This document shows positions 44,485 through 56,711 of a DNA stretch of 64,000 bases, piece by piece. The stretch is from Spinacia oleracea (Eukaryota > Streptophyta > Magnoliopsida > Caryophyllales > Amaranthaceae), in the NCBI RefSeq assembly GCF_020520425.1, contig NC_079492.1, forward strand, positions 109,465,157-109,529,156, given 5' to 3'. The translations under genes were made by a program, and so were the position numbers. Position 1 is the first letter of the stretch, and each line of letters opens with the position of its first letter. The notes below the pieces were generated by a model that saw only the letters and a program-made list of their open reading frames with translations, searched no databases and had not been told where the DNA came from.

Positions 44485-45539
44485 AGTTTAGGGCCCACAA
44501 AAGGTTAAAGTTGTTGGATAAAGCTTTAAAATATAAAATTAAAACACTTTTTCTTCCCTCTCGCCTTCCCCGTGACTTCTTGAAAGTCAGAAACAAACAA
44601 AAATAAATCCTAAAACTCATATTCCGTAACTCTTCAAATTCTCTCTCCTTCCCATGATTTTATTTCCAGAAAATTAATTATCTTAACTCCTTTATTTATC
44701 TCTCCCTTTTTTTTGGTAATTATGAAAAAGTACATTTCATCAAGATCTCAATTTCATTTTTTAATCCATTTAATTCATTTTCTCAAAAAAAAAAACTAAA
44801 ATCAAGGTGTTCAACAAATAATTTTTCAGATATTTATATATGGATCAAGACCTCTCAAGTATCAATATCTACAGTTTTGATTTTTTTTTCAATTTAAAGA
44901 GGAAAAATCGAGAGATTAATTAATAATTTTGTCAAAACAAAAAAGGAAATCGTGAATGTATTGTTAGGTTGAGCAGTTTGGAGAATAAAGTGAAAATATG
45001 GGATTAGGCATTTTGAAAAGATATGTTTTGTTACATGCGATAACTATTAGGTTGTGGGTAAGATAATAGCGTAAATGACGATTTTTTTCGCAGCCTTGGA
45101 GCGCTTGTGTTTGGGTTCTGATGAATACTATAGGCTAGCATACCCACACTATTGCAGAGTTATATGTTCTTGTTGAGATTTTAGGTCTATTCCCATAGAC
45201 GCTTCTAATTCGACTATATGATTTTATTGCAATAGTTTTTATATTATTGTTGTTTGATTTTGGGGTATATAAATGAGTCATTTATGTTTTGTTGTTTGAT
45301 TTTGGGGTACATGGCAAGTGTAATATTTCCTAATACTAATGTTACGTATATAGTCAACATTACTCAGAAATTAGAATAATCATCTCCTTGATTCTAAGAG
45401 TCAATCAAGGTGTAACTAGCATAATCATGATCTTGAAGATTTTAGACGTTATATTTCTTTGGTTTTCCTGATTTATTTAGCTTTTGAATTGAATTAATTT
45501 GTGAAGATGCTCTGGGGGTATTTTAGTCTTTTAGATAGG
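44485..45539. other. Intergenic, no gene
   Basis: AT-rich sequence with duplicated TTGTTGTTTGATTTTGGGGTA (about 45245 and 45289). No element boundary or exon was identified. Confidence 0.5.
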
Positions 45540-46952
45540 GACATTGAAGTGTGATTACAATAACGAAAGTTGATTTTGAGTATTAACTAGTAAAACTAAA
45601 GCAATAATATAAATGTAGGAATTATCAATGGATTAAAGGTCTAGGGCATACGTTCGGTCCACCATGCTTATACCAATCCAAGAACATAAATCAATTCGAC
45701 AATGAATAAACTAAGCCGAGTAATTAAAGTACATGTTAATCCTACAGTCGGGTCTTAACACTTTCAATCCAACATATGCAGTACGGTTGCTAACATAATT
45801 AGAATTGCCAATTGTACCAAGCCTCTAAGAATACGATCTTTCAATTCTAATTCCAATCCATGATATTGGTCAATTACATGAATCAACAATTAAAACAAAT
45901 CAATTGGAATTACTCAAGCAATAATCTATAAATTAACAAACTTTAGTGCATAAAAATCATGGTATAAACATGGCTTCCCTTACTTAGCCCTAGAATAAAA
46001 CTACTCGCTCATAATTAAATTAACAAGCATGAAATAAATATTAAAAACGAAATTCATAATCAAAGGACGAATTAATCTAAGGAACGAAAATAATAAGAAA
46101 GAATTAAAGCAAGAGAAATTATGAAAAAGACCTTAGATTGATGATTGAAAGATTGAAAAGCTAGGGTTCAACAATTGAAAAGAAGGAATAGAAAAGAATT
46201 ACATGAAAGAGTTCTAGGCAATTAAAACATAAGGGAAAATAAAAGCATAAGGGAAATAAATTAATTCCCTTGAAGTATTTATATGCTTCCTAAATTCTAA
46301 ACAAAATAGGAAATATAATAATTACATAAGTTATCATTTAATTGAACGATCACGAGAAGCGACGCAACGAATCCGCGCGGAAGTCAGTTGGGCGGAGAAA
46401 CCAGCGGCCCCGGTGGTTGGTCGCTGGTTTTCGCGCCCAAGGAGCAGAGTCGGGCCATCGTTTTGGGCTGCGGGCGAATCGGATAGTCAAGCCACCTTGT
46501 TTATGTCATAACTCTTGTTCTACAATGCCTATAGGGGCGTGTGACCTGTCGTTGGAAAGCTCTTGAATCCTACTTTATATCCCAATCAAAATAGTCTCGT
46601 TCCGACATGTAGAACTTGAGGTATCATCAAAAGAGTGAACGCTTGTTCGTCTTGATGCTTAGAAAAATAGCGTTTAGCTTCGTTGTTGACTCAAAATTAT
46701 CCCTAGAAACATGTAATGATCCTCGAGTCAACATCTCATCCGTTCATCATCCATATCAACTCATAACACTCCGAAAGCATCCAAATGACCGTAAAATCGC
46801 CTGAAACATTAAAGACAACATAAACGGGGCGTAATAGAGTACGACAACGATAACTTATACAAATGTGACCCTAAATGCAACTAAAATGAAATAAATGCCT
46901 AATAATGCAACCCAAATGTGCCTGAAATACCCTATACAAATGTGACTTATCA
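45540..46952 (-). repeat. Probable Ty3-type LTR, left limit uncertain
   Basis: On the minus strand it starts TGATAAGTCACATTTG directly after a purine tract CTTGGGGGAATT, the usual PPT-LTR junction of a large Ty3-type element. A GC-rich patch lies at about 46340-46560, and a U5-like part includes ACCCTAGCTTTTCAATC at about 46170. The other end and a partner LTR were not found. Confidence 0.45.
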
Positions 46953-49294
46953 AATTCCCCCAAGATAGACTGTTGCTTGTCCCCAAGCAACACTAAATAT
47001 AAGATAGAGAAACAAGACGCACATGACTTTCATAAAACCATGGTAAGACCAACCCAACTCTCGAGCAAACAATCAAACAGAGTAATTGAAATACAAATCT
47101 AGCTCGGATACAAATAGAACCACAAAGCATCATGATCCACAATTGAAACAACCAAGCTTAGCCACAAACTATTCTCAATCAAGCTAGTCATCGCCGCATA
47201 CCTTGTAGAATATGAATATATGATGCAACATGGGGTAAGATAACAATAGCAAGAAACAATTTTCATTCAATCACAAAACAAACATGCCGATCAAGAGGTC
47301 TTTATAATAAGCTTGTAATGGGGCTAGGTAAAAAGAAAGGGTAGGGTATAATTTGGTAAAAAGTGAGAGTAAGGTCCAACTTGGGGAGCAAAGGTGAACT
47401 ATATGCGTCGGCGTGATAATGCCAAAAATCCAACTCCATCGAACCATGAAACCCGAAATCAACCAAGTTATAACCAAGGGGAAAAACATAATATAATGTC
47501 AATGATTTTTCTCCATTCCCCTTTCCCTGCTTTCAAACTATATACAAAAACGAAAAACATATTTTTTTCCCCTCTTTTTTTCTCTTTTTTTTCTCTTTTT
47601 TTTTCTTGAAATGAAACAAAATAATGAAATCGAGAGTACATAAATAAATCTAATGCTAACTGTTACAAGCTTGGGTGCCAACAATAATATGCATCATCTC
47701 CAAATCACATATCCAACCATAACCTAGAACCACGAACTATTGGCTTAGTGTGCCAATCAATCAACATCAATGAAACTATTACGAACACCGAAGCTCCCCC
47801 AAGCTAGACTCAGGACAAGTAACCAACGGGGATAATAGGGCTCAACTTTGTGGAGTTAAATAAATAAATGGACAAGGCTACAGCATGGGTATGAAAGGCA
47901 GGAACTGATGTTTCTAAATTCGTCTGAAGGCTTCCTAAGAGAATGGCCTCTGTCATACGCGGCATGCGTGGGTTACAACTAAACTACTAATGAATCTCAA
48001 GCAAGAATTATACGATAACAAGTCACATCAATCACACAAACACATAGTAAGGTGACCTACAAGATAATTGGCTAGCTATTCTTGACACGAGACCAACATC
48101 TTACCGCATACCATTCAATTGGTTCACACAATGCCAAGCAGTTATCAATGTATAGCATGACCGACTGAATTTCAGAATCATAACTAAGTTCTAAAGAAGC
48201 TCAAGAGAGTCAAATAAAGCCCGAACATAGTTTGAAAGTCAATTGCACAATGCAGGGTATAAAGACATATGAATGCAAGAGAGAATGCAACTAATTTGAA
48301 CAATAACACTATGAAAGCAGTACATTTTTTTCGTTCCACGTAAACTCCCACCCCTAATGGATGGTACAAAGCGTACAACACCTAAAAAAAAGCAATAAAA
48401 CTATACTAGAAAGCAATAAAGATAGATATCCCTCCCCCAAGCTAACCAAAAAACAGTGCCCTCACTGTGCAAATAGCAACAAAATAAGTCAAACAAGGGA
48501 GACAGATGGAAAGTGCTCACTTGTGATGAGCTTCGTCTTCCGAGTATGACTCGGTAGGACTGTCGATAGTAGAAGCGCTGTGGCCAGAAGCTTCAAACTG
48601 GCGACACAAAGACCTAATCTCCATGGATGTGGTGGATTTTGGGTGAGAGCTAGTTGGTTTAGTTGCTTTCATGATGCAACAACCACGATTTAAAATACTC
48701 CAATCAACCAAGACGGTGCATACTTCAAGATTCAACGATCAATCCCAACGAATAGTTCAAGCAATAATCAATAATCTTCCAATGCTAACAATTTGAACTC
48801 AACAATCAACAAACGTTAACCAATCTCAACAAGTAATTCAGATAATATTCGCCAAAAACGACAACCATTCAAATTCAACAACCAATATTGACATCAAAAT
48901 TCCAATTTCCTTTTCAAAATATGAGTCAAGTGAATAAACTTTAGAAAAATTAAAATTTTAATATCTTTTGTGCACCACAAAGACTAGAATTTGGTTGCGA
49001 ACTCACATGAATTCCGCAACCAAGCACTAATACTACACAATTTGTCAATGTCCACAAAGAAACAAAAATCCCCAAATTGATTTCAAAAGTCAGGGTTTTA
49101 AATTCATGAATAAAATAATGGTGAAGGTGGGAGAATTGAGGGGTATAGGGGGAGGGAAGGTGGCGGATGGTGGGCTGGTGGTGCGGTGCGCCGACCACCG
49201 TATTGTAGGCGTCGTTCCGGCGTACCGCCGGTTGATGGTGGCAGAGGAAAAATCGAGGGAGGAGTTCGAAGGGATGGCTGGCCGGCTGGGTTTT
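46953..49294 (-). mobile_element. Internal region of a degenerate or non-autonomous Ty3-type element
   Basis: No gag or pol domain. Three minus-strand purine tracts of the form CTTGGGGGA occur at about 46957, 47797 and 48434. A short ORF (48672-48517, 51 codons, MKATKPTSSHPK... ending SEDEAHHK) starts after a leader-like stretch and may be a gag remnant; I do not recognise it. 49110-49290 is GC-rich. The region is cut at 49294 by the next copia LTR. Confidence 0.4.
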
Positions 49295-50698
49295 TGTTAG
49301 GTTATGACAAATATAAAACATATATTTCATGCGGAAAAACCTTAAACTCAGGAATCCAAGTTGATTGCCACATAGTCAATTATCATAATTTAGGATACAT
49401 ATATGTGATGCGTGCCTTCCCTAGCTGCTCCCGAACTGAACAAGAACAAGTTTAGGACTCCAAATGTCGCCCCTCCGTAGATAGTCCACAACACGTTCAG
49501 ATCCGCATTAGATTCAACCAACTAGGATATTCTCTAAGGTATTATGTTTATTAGAAAGATTAATTATATATTTTAGGCGATTTATTAAATTCGTACTTGA
49601 ACTTAAACTATATGAATACTTATTGAATTGTTATGTATAAATTGTGATTATGAACCATGTATTTATAGGGTGGAAATAACGAAATTAGATTTCTATTAGG
49701 ATTCAAATAACTAAATCTATTAGAATTATAGTTAAATTAATCCTTTAGAATTTAATGTTTTAATCAAACACAAAAACATTTAATCCGTGCAGTATTAGGA
49801 AAACGATTTAATCAAGCAATCCTAAATGACCAAGGAATTGGTCGTACGTAGCATTGCACACACACGCAGCCCACATGGGCGTTGGTGCGCGGCTCGGCCC
49901 AAGGTAGGCGCTGGCAGCACACGGCCCATCGTGGGCGCTGCTGCTGGGCCTTGCCTTGCTCGCTTGCGGCTGGACCTGCCTTGCTCGCTGCTTGCGCGCT
50001 GGGCTTGCCTTGCTGCTTGATGTGCGCGCGGGCTTCGCTAGGCGCGGGCCTGGCTTCGTGCTGGGCCTTGCGTCTAACAAGCTCGTCCGACGATCGTTTC
50101 GTACGTCGCGCTTCCGATTCGTTTTTCGATTCCGGAATTCATTTCCGATTCGAACAATATTTAATATTTCCGATTCCGGAATTTATTTCTGATTCCGACA
50201 ATATTTCCGATTCCGATAATATTTCCGTTTCCGGCAATATTTCCGATTCCGGTAATATTTCTATTTCCGATAATATTTTTCGATACGTACCATGTTTTCG
50301 TTTCCGGCAACATCTACGACTTGGATAATATTTATATTTCCGTTATGATCCATATTTCCGTTTCCGGCAATATCATCATTTTCGGAGTATTCATATTTTG
50401 CCTTTTGACGATTTCAGCTCCCACTTATCCATCGATTCCGAATATTCATAATAAGAGTATTTAATTTACTTAAATACTTGATCCGTTCACGTACTATTTG
50501 TGTGACCCTACGGGTTCAGTCAAGAGTAAGATGTGGATTAATATTATTAATTCCACATGAACTGAAGCGGCCTCTAGTTAGGAATTCAGCTCACTTGATC
50601 TCACTGAATTATTAACTTGTTTAATTAATTAATACTGAACCACATTTATTAGACTTAGCATTGAATTCATACTTGGACTAAGGGCATTATTTCCTTCA
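49295..50698 (-). repeat. 3' LTR of the old copia element
   Basis: 1,404 bp, plus-strand TGTTAGGTTATGAC...TTTCCTTCA. The minus-strand tract AAGTGGGAGAC directly before it is the polypurine tract. A GC-rich core (about 49850-50090) is followed by tandem TTCCGATTCCGG-type repeats (about 50115-50390). It aligns in outline with the 1,043 bp LTRs, for example ATGCGGAA near the start and CTTGATCTCACTGAATTA near the end. Confidence 0.85.
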
Positions 50699-51530
50699 GT
50701 CTCCCACTTGTCCTTAGGGACAAGTGTGCATTGCCTAATTCCTTTGTCGCTTGATGCTTGCTCATGAACATAAGGTAAGAGTAGTCATCCTTATTATGTC
50801 CAAAGGTATTTCTCGGTTTCAGAGTTCAACTGATTAAATAAACAGATAATCATAGCCTATGATTCATCTGAGCACGGCCATGCATTTTACAGTTTCTAGC
50901 TCTCCGAGTGGCTTTGTACAACTTTCAGCATCTCATCCCGATTTATGGGAGGACAATCCCAATCTTATGATCTTGAGGTTAGACTTCGTTTTTGATAGGT
51001 GATTACCTGAGCGTTGCCGTTATGGTCTCCTTTTACGGTGCGACGGTTGACAACATCAAAGTAAACAGTTCTCAAACAAGTAATCTCAAATCACTCCGGT
51101 ATTGAGGATTAGTGTCTAATAATGTAATGAAATTTACTTATGATAGATTTTCATCTCTTACAGTAAAGTTTCATAGGTATGTTCGATACTAGTCTTCTCA
51201 AAGTAAGTATCTATGCAAATGATTACGACATTGCCATGTCCACATAGTTCAAGTAACAGAACTACTAGTCATCTTGCATTCTAGTCGTCTAGCGTTTTCT
51301 ATGCGTCCACCTTTATAGAAAACTTCCGACTAGGGACCACTTTCAACTTTTGACATTCAAGTTCACTTGATAGACATTTCTTAGTCACAGGACTGGTCCT
51401 GACAGTCTATCTTGAATATATCGTCAAATTGAAGGGACTCATCATTTAATAAACCATAAATTAAATGGAAAATGAATTCTATTCATTTATACGAATGGTT
51501 AACCAATAATGTTTTACAAAGTATTAAACT
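50699..51530 (-). other. 3' non-coding part of the old copia element
   Basis: It aligns with 53607-54449 of the younger element (shared CACGGCCATGCATTTTACAGT, TCTCGGTTTCAGAGTTCAAC-type blocks and CTCCTTTTACGGTGCGACG). No gene. Confidence 0.7.
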
Positions 51531-52563
51531 CTAAAACTTTAAAACATTAATTAAGGACATCAAAGCCATTCTCCAACATGCTTGATTCCCATAGCTGAAG
51601 TGTGCGAGTTGTGCTTCGCTTGCGACAGAGGTTTAGTTAATGGATCTGAGATATTATCGTCAGTTCCAATCTTTCTTATCTCGACTTCTTTTCTTTCAAC
51701 GAACTCTCGTAGAAGGTGAAATCTACGAAGTACATGCTTGACTCTCTGGTGGTGTCTAAGCTCCTTTGCCTGTGCAATAGCTCCGTTATTGTCACAATAT
51801 AGAGCTATTGGTCCTTTAATGGAGGGGACTACACCAAGTTCTCCTATGAACTTCCTTAGCCAAATAGCTTCCTTTGCTACTTCATGTGCAGCAATGTACT
51901 CCGCTTCAGTTGTAGAATCCGCAATGGTGCTCTACTTAGCACTTTTCCAGCTTACTGCACCTCCATTGAGGCAGAAGACAAACCCAAACTGTGATCTGAA
52001 ATCATCCTTGTCGGTTTGGAAACTTGCGTCCGTATAGACTTTAACAATTAATTCATCATCTCCACCATAGACCAGGAAATCATCTTTGTGCCTTTTCAGG
52101 TACTTCAGAATATTCTTGGCAGCTGTCCAATGTGCCTCTCCTGGGTCTGACTGGTATCTTCTCGTAGCACTGAGTGCGTACGCATGATCCGGGCGTGTAC
52201 ATATCATAGCATACATTATTGAACCAATCAATGATGCATATGGAATCCCACTCATTCGTCTACGCTCATCCAGTGTTTTTGGGCACTTAGTCTTGCTTAG
52301 AGTCATTCCATGAGACATGGGTAGGTAGCCTCACTTGGAGTCTGCCATCTTGAACCTTTCAAGCACCCTATTGATATAAGTGCTTTGACTAAGTCCAATC
52401 ATCCTTTTAGATATATCTCTGTAAATCTTGATGCCCAGTATGTACTGTGCTTCTCCTAGATCCTTCATCGAAAAACATTTCCCAAGCCAAATCTTGACAG
52501 AGTTCAACATAGGAATGTCATTTTCGATAAGTAATATGTCGTTGAAATATAGTACTAGGAAAG
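51531..52563 (-). pseudogene. Old copia pol, C-terminal half (RT end and RNase H)
   Basis: From the insertion point at 52563 the frame gives LVLYFNDILLIENDIP, where the catalytic YVDD has become YFND. The RT connection (MKDLGEAQYILGIKIYRD) and RNase H (GVVSWKSAK-like block, then ALYCDN-like block near 51800) follow. There is a break near 52325 and a stop near 51932 after SWKSAK. The changed active site and the stops rule out activity. Confidence 0.85.
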
Positions 52564-53606
52564 TGTAGGGGAATACAGTTAAACATAATAACATGTGCGG
52601 AACAATCCCCAAAGCCAGGAAACATGTATAAAGCACAAATTAAGCAAACTTACATTCGAAGCGTGTTTTCCACAATAATCTGTCAACGAACACGAACAAA
52701 GAACTCCACTTGTCGTTCCTCTACTTGGTTCACCGACACGATCAGATCCGTCTTGATAATCGTAGCTTAGACAATTGATCAAGATACTTTGCTTTTGGGA
52801 AGAACTCACTTTGGAGGCACAGAGAGAATTAGGGTTCTCCGCGTCTCTAGGGTTTGAGTAATATGAATTCTGTGTGTGTTGGAAACTAGGTTGTAAGGTT
52901 ATATCATTAACCTTACTAACCGACCAAGCAAGAAGAAAGGCCGGCTAGCAAGCCGTGCGAGCAAAGCAACGGACACACGCCCGCGTGCCCAACGACACAC
53001 TGCAGGCCGAAGCCCACAGCGCGCGCGCCGAGCAGCTGGGCCGTGGGCCTTGCTCGCTCGTCGTGCTGTGCGCTAATGCTTGCTGTTGCGTGCTCGCGCC
53101 CAATGGGCTTGCCTTGCTTGCTCGATCTTGCTGGCTCGTTGGGCCTTGCACGCTTACGTGCTTGGCTTGACGGGCCGGCAACTCCGATGCCCTTCGTATT
53201 CGCGATTTAATATATTTCCGATATATTATTTATCGTTTCGTATACGAAGAATTACCGTCGTACGATACGATTTATTCGTGTCACCCAGCTTACGAATATT
53301 CGCGATACGATATACGATTCCGACAAAGGTCGTGTCGTATAATACGTTTCCAACTAATTCCCGAAAAGCTATTATATGAATTTCCGATTCATTTAATCCG
53401 GTGATCTGTTACGTGTCATTGGTGTGACCTTGTAGGTTCAGTCAAGAGTAAGTTGTGAGTTCAATATCCATTAGAACTCACTGATCGGAAGCATTGCTCC
53501 AGCTAGCTGTTCCGATCACTTGATCTCACTGAATTAATTGTTCGCAATTAATCTGAACCTTGGTATTAGACTAAATGCACCTTGGGTGAAGGACATATTT
53601 CCTTCA
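52564..53606 (-). repeat. 3' LTR of the younger copia element
   Basis: Plus-strand TGTAGGGGAATACAG...TTTCCTTCA, 1,043 bp. GC-rich core 52960-53180. The minus-strand CAAGTGAGAGAT before it is the polypurine tract. Confidence 0.93.
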
Positions 53607-54449
53607 ATCTCTCACTTGTCATTCAGACAAGTGTGCATCCACATTCCTTTGTCACTTAGTATTACTTACTGAACATAAGGTAAGATCCAAGCCATCCTTA
53701 TTAGGTCCAGAAGTGTTTCTCGGATTACAGAGTTCAACTGTCAAACTTTTGCAGAAGTTTAAGCCTAACCATTCTGTGCACGGCCATGCATTTTACAGTA
53801 TCTAACTCTCCGAGAGGCCTTGTTACACAACAACACTATATCCTATCAAAGATAGGAGGACAATCCATTCTTGCAATCTATGAACACTCACTTTGATTCA
53901 TAGTACGCCCAATAACTGCTTTTATAGCCTCCTTTTACGGTGCGACGTTTAGCTAGTATCAAAGCGAACTAATTCTCAAACGAGCAGACATAATCGCTCA
54001 TGTTCCGAGGAACGGTTTCTAATCACCATTAATGAGAACTACCTATGACATGACTTTAATCTCTTAAAGCGTTCTCATGGTCAATCCAATACAAGATCCA
54101 ATAAGTATCTATGCAAAAGATTCTGACATCCAGTCACTCTAGTTCAAGAAATAGAACTAAGTAATCTACTTGCAATCTAATCTTCATTAGTCACTGGTCG
54201 TCCACCTTTCAATGACCTGGATTAGGGATCCTTTGTGACTTCAATATTCAAGTTCACTTATGGGTGTTTCTTTGTCAAAGAATCCATCTTGACATCCCAT
54301 TTGAATGATTTGAATCACATGGACTTATCATTTAATTCTAAACCACAATTAAATGAATATGAAATAAATAAATTTCATAAATATGAAATGGTTAAACCAA
54401 TTGTTTTAAACACAGATCTAACAGATGTTCTAAAACAATACTTAGAAAA
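53607..54449 (-). other. 3' non-coding part of the younger copia element
   Basis: Between the pol stop and the 3' LTR, 843 bp with no supported gene. It aligns with 50699-51530 in the older element. Confidence 0.7.
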
Positions 54450-56711
54450 TCAAAGCCATTCTCCAACATGCTTGATTCCCATGGTTGCTACATGTGCGTT
54501 GTGTTTCACTTGTGGCAACAGTTTAGTCAATGGATCCACGACGTTGTTGTCAGTTCCAACCTTGCAAATCTCGATTTCCTTTCTTTCAACGATCTCTCGA
54601 AGTATATGAAATCGCCGCAGTACGTGCTTGGACTTCTGGTGGCTCCTAGGCTCCTTTGCTTGGGCAATGGCTCCGCTATTGTCGCAATACAAAGCCACTG
54701 GTCCTTTAATGGAGGGGACAACACCAAGTTCTTCGATGAACTTCCGAATCCAAACAGCTTCCTTTGCTGCTTCTGAGGTAGCAATGTACTCGGCTTCAGT
54801 TGTAGAATCCGCAATAGTGCTTTGCTTAGCACTTTTCCAGCTTACTGCTCCGCCGTTGAGGCAGAACACAAACCCAGACTGTGATCTGAAATCATCTCTG
54901 TCGGTTTGAAAGCTTACGTCTGTATAACCCTTAACAATCAACTCATCTGTACCACCATAAACGAGAAATTGATCCTTAGTCCTTTTCAGGTACTTTAGGA
55001 TGTTCTTGGCAGCAGTCCAATGCGCCTCACCTGGTTCTGACTGGTACCTGCTCGTTGCACTGAGTGCGAACGAAACATCCGGCCTTGTACAAATCATAGC
55101 ATACATGATGGATCCAATAGCCGAAGTATATGGAATTCCACTCATCTTTCTACGCTCATCAGATGTTTTGGGACACTGATTCTTGCTTAGATATACGCCA
55201 TGTGACATGGGTAGATGGCCTCTCTTGGCTTCCATCATATTGAACCTAGCTAGCACTTTGTCAATGTAAGTGCTTTGGCTTATTCCAATCATCCTCTTAG
55301 ATCTATCCCTATAGATCTTGATGCCCAATATGTACTGTGCCTCTCCTAAGTCCTTCATTGAGAAACACTTCCCGAGCCAAGTCTTTACAGACTCCAACAT
55401 AGGAATATCGTTTCCAATAAGCAGTATGTCGTCAACATATAAGACTAGGAATGCAATTTTACTCCCACTGACCTTCTTGTATACACAAGATTCGTCCTGA
55501 TTCTTGATGAAGCCAAACTTATTGACTGCTTCATCAAATCGTTTATTCCAACTCCTTGATGCCTTCTTCAGTCCGTAGATGGACTTCTTAAGCTTGCATA
55601 CCTTTCCTTGGTTCTTTTGATCGACAAAACCCTCCGACTGTGTCATGAACACAGTCTCTTCAAGAACACCGTTCAAGAAGGCAGTTTTGACATCCATTTG
55701 CCATATTTCATAGTCATGAAAAGCGGCAATCGCAAGGATTATCCGAATAGACTTAAGCATCGCGACTAGAGAAAAGGTTTCATCGTAGTCAACACCGTGA
55801 ACTTGCCTGTAACCTTTTGCTACCAATCTATCCTTGTATATGTATACAATTCCATCTTTATCTTTCTTCAACTTGAAGACCCATTTGCATCCGATAGGTG
55901 TGAACCCATCCGGCAAATCAACCAAATCCCAGACTTGATTTTCAGACATGGAGTCTATTTCAGATTGCATGGCCTCTAACCATTTAATGGAGCTTAGGCT
56001 CGTCATAGCTTGCTTGTAAGTCAAAGGTTCATCACTATCCAATATGAGAACGTCTAAGTTTTCAGTCAAGAGGACGCCTGTCCATCTGTCCGGCAGAAAA
56101 ATAGTTCTATTTGACCTACAAGGGGCAACAACGTTTTGAGGAACTACTCCCACTGGCTCTTCTAAAGACCTTGGAGGTTCATCAACTTGAACTGCTTCTA
56201 AAGAGTTCTGAGTTTGTTGTTCGTCTCGAATCTCTTCGAGGTCTATTATTCTCCCACTTGTCAATTTGGAAATATGATTTCTTTCCAAAAAGACACCGTC
56301 ACGAGCAACGAATACCTTGTTGTCTGACTTGTTGTATAAATAATACCCCATAGTTTCTTTTGGATACCCAACGAAGAAACATTTGTCAGATTTAGGTTGT
56401 GGCTTGTCGGAAATTAATCGCTTGACATATGCTTCGCAACCCCAAATCTTCAGAAAAGACAACTTTGGAAGTTTCCCAGTCCATAATTCGTATGGAGTAT
56501 TTTCAACAGCTTTTGATGGAGCACGATTCAGTGTGAGTGCTGCAGTTTGCAACGCATGTCCCCAGAACTGTAAAGGAAGTTCGGCCTGACCCATCATTGA
56601 CCTGACCATATCAAGTAAGGTCCTATTTCTCCGTTCCGACACTCCATTCCATTGAGGTGTCCCCGGAGCAGTCAATTCAGAAAGAATACCGCATTCTTTT
56701 AGATGGTCATC
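54450..56711 (-). pseudogene. Younger copia pol, second part (integrase end, RT, RNase H)
   Basis: About 750 open codons in a different frame from the upstream block. It begins within integrase; NGVSERRNRTLLD carries the catalytic glutamate. The integrase C-terminus (GCEAYVKRLIS, GYPKETMGYYLY) follows, then RT with WVFKLKKDKDG, QMDVKTAFLNG and catalytic LYVDDILLI. RNase H has KGYTDVSFQTD, ALYCDNSGAIAQAKE and ends IKHVGEWL. The domains look complete. Without the upstream protein in frame it has no proper start; an ATG at 56732 lies in this frame but upstream of the break and is not a natural start. Confidence 0.88.

Noticed and set aside
48184-48381. 65-codon open frame on the minus strand
   Set aside because: No recognisable motif; it lies in the non-coding interior of a Ty3-type remnant.
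49106-49455. Gly/Arg-rich open frames before the old copia LTR
   Set aside because: GC-rich composition effect; the frames end at or run into the LTR and match no family.
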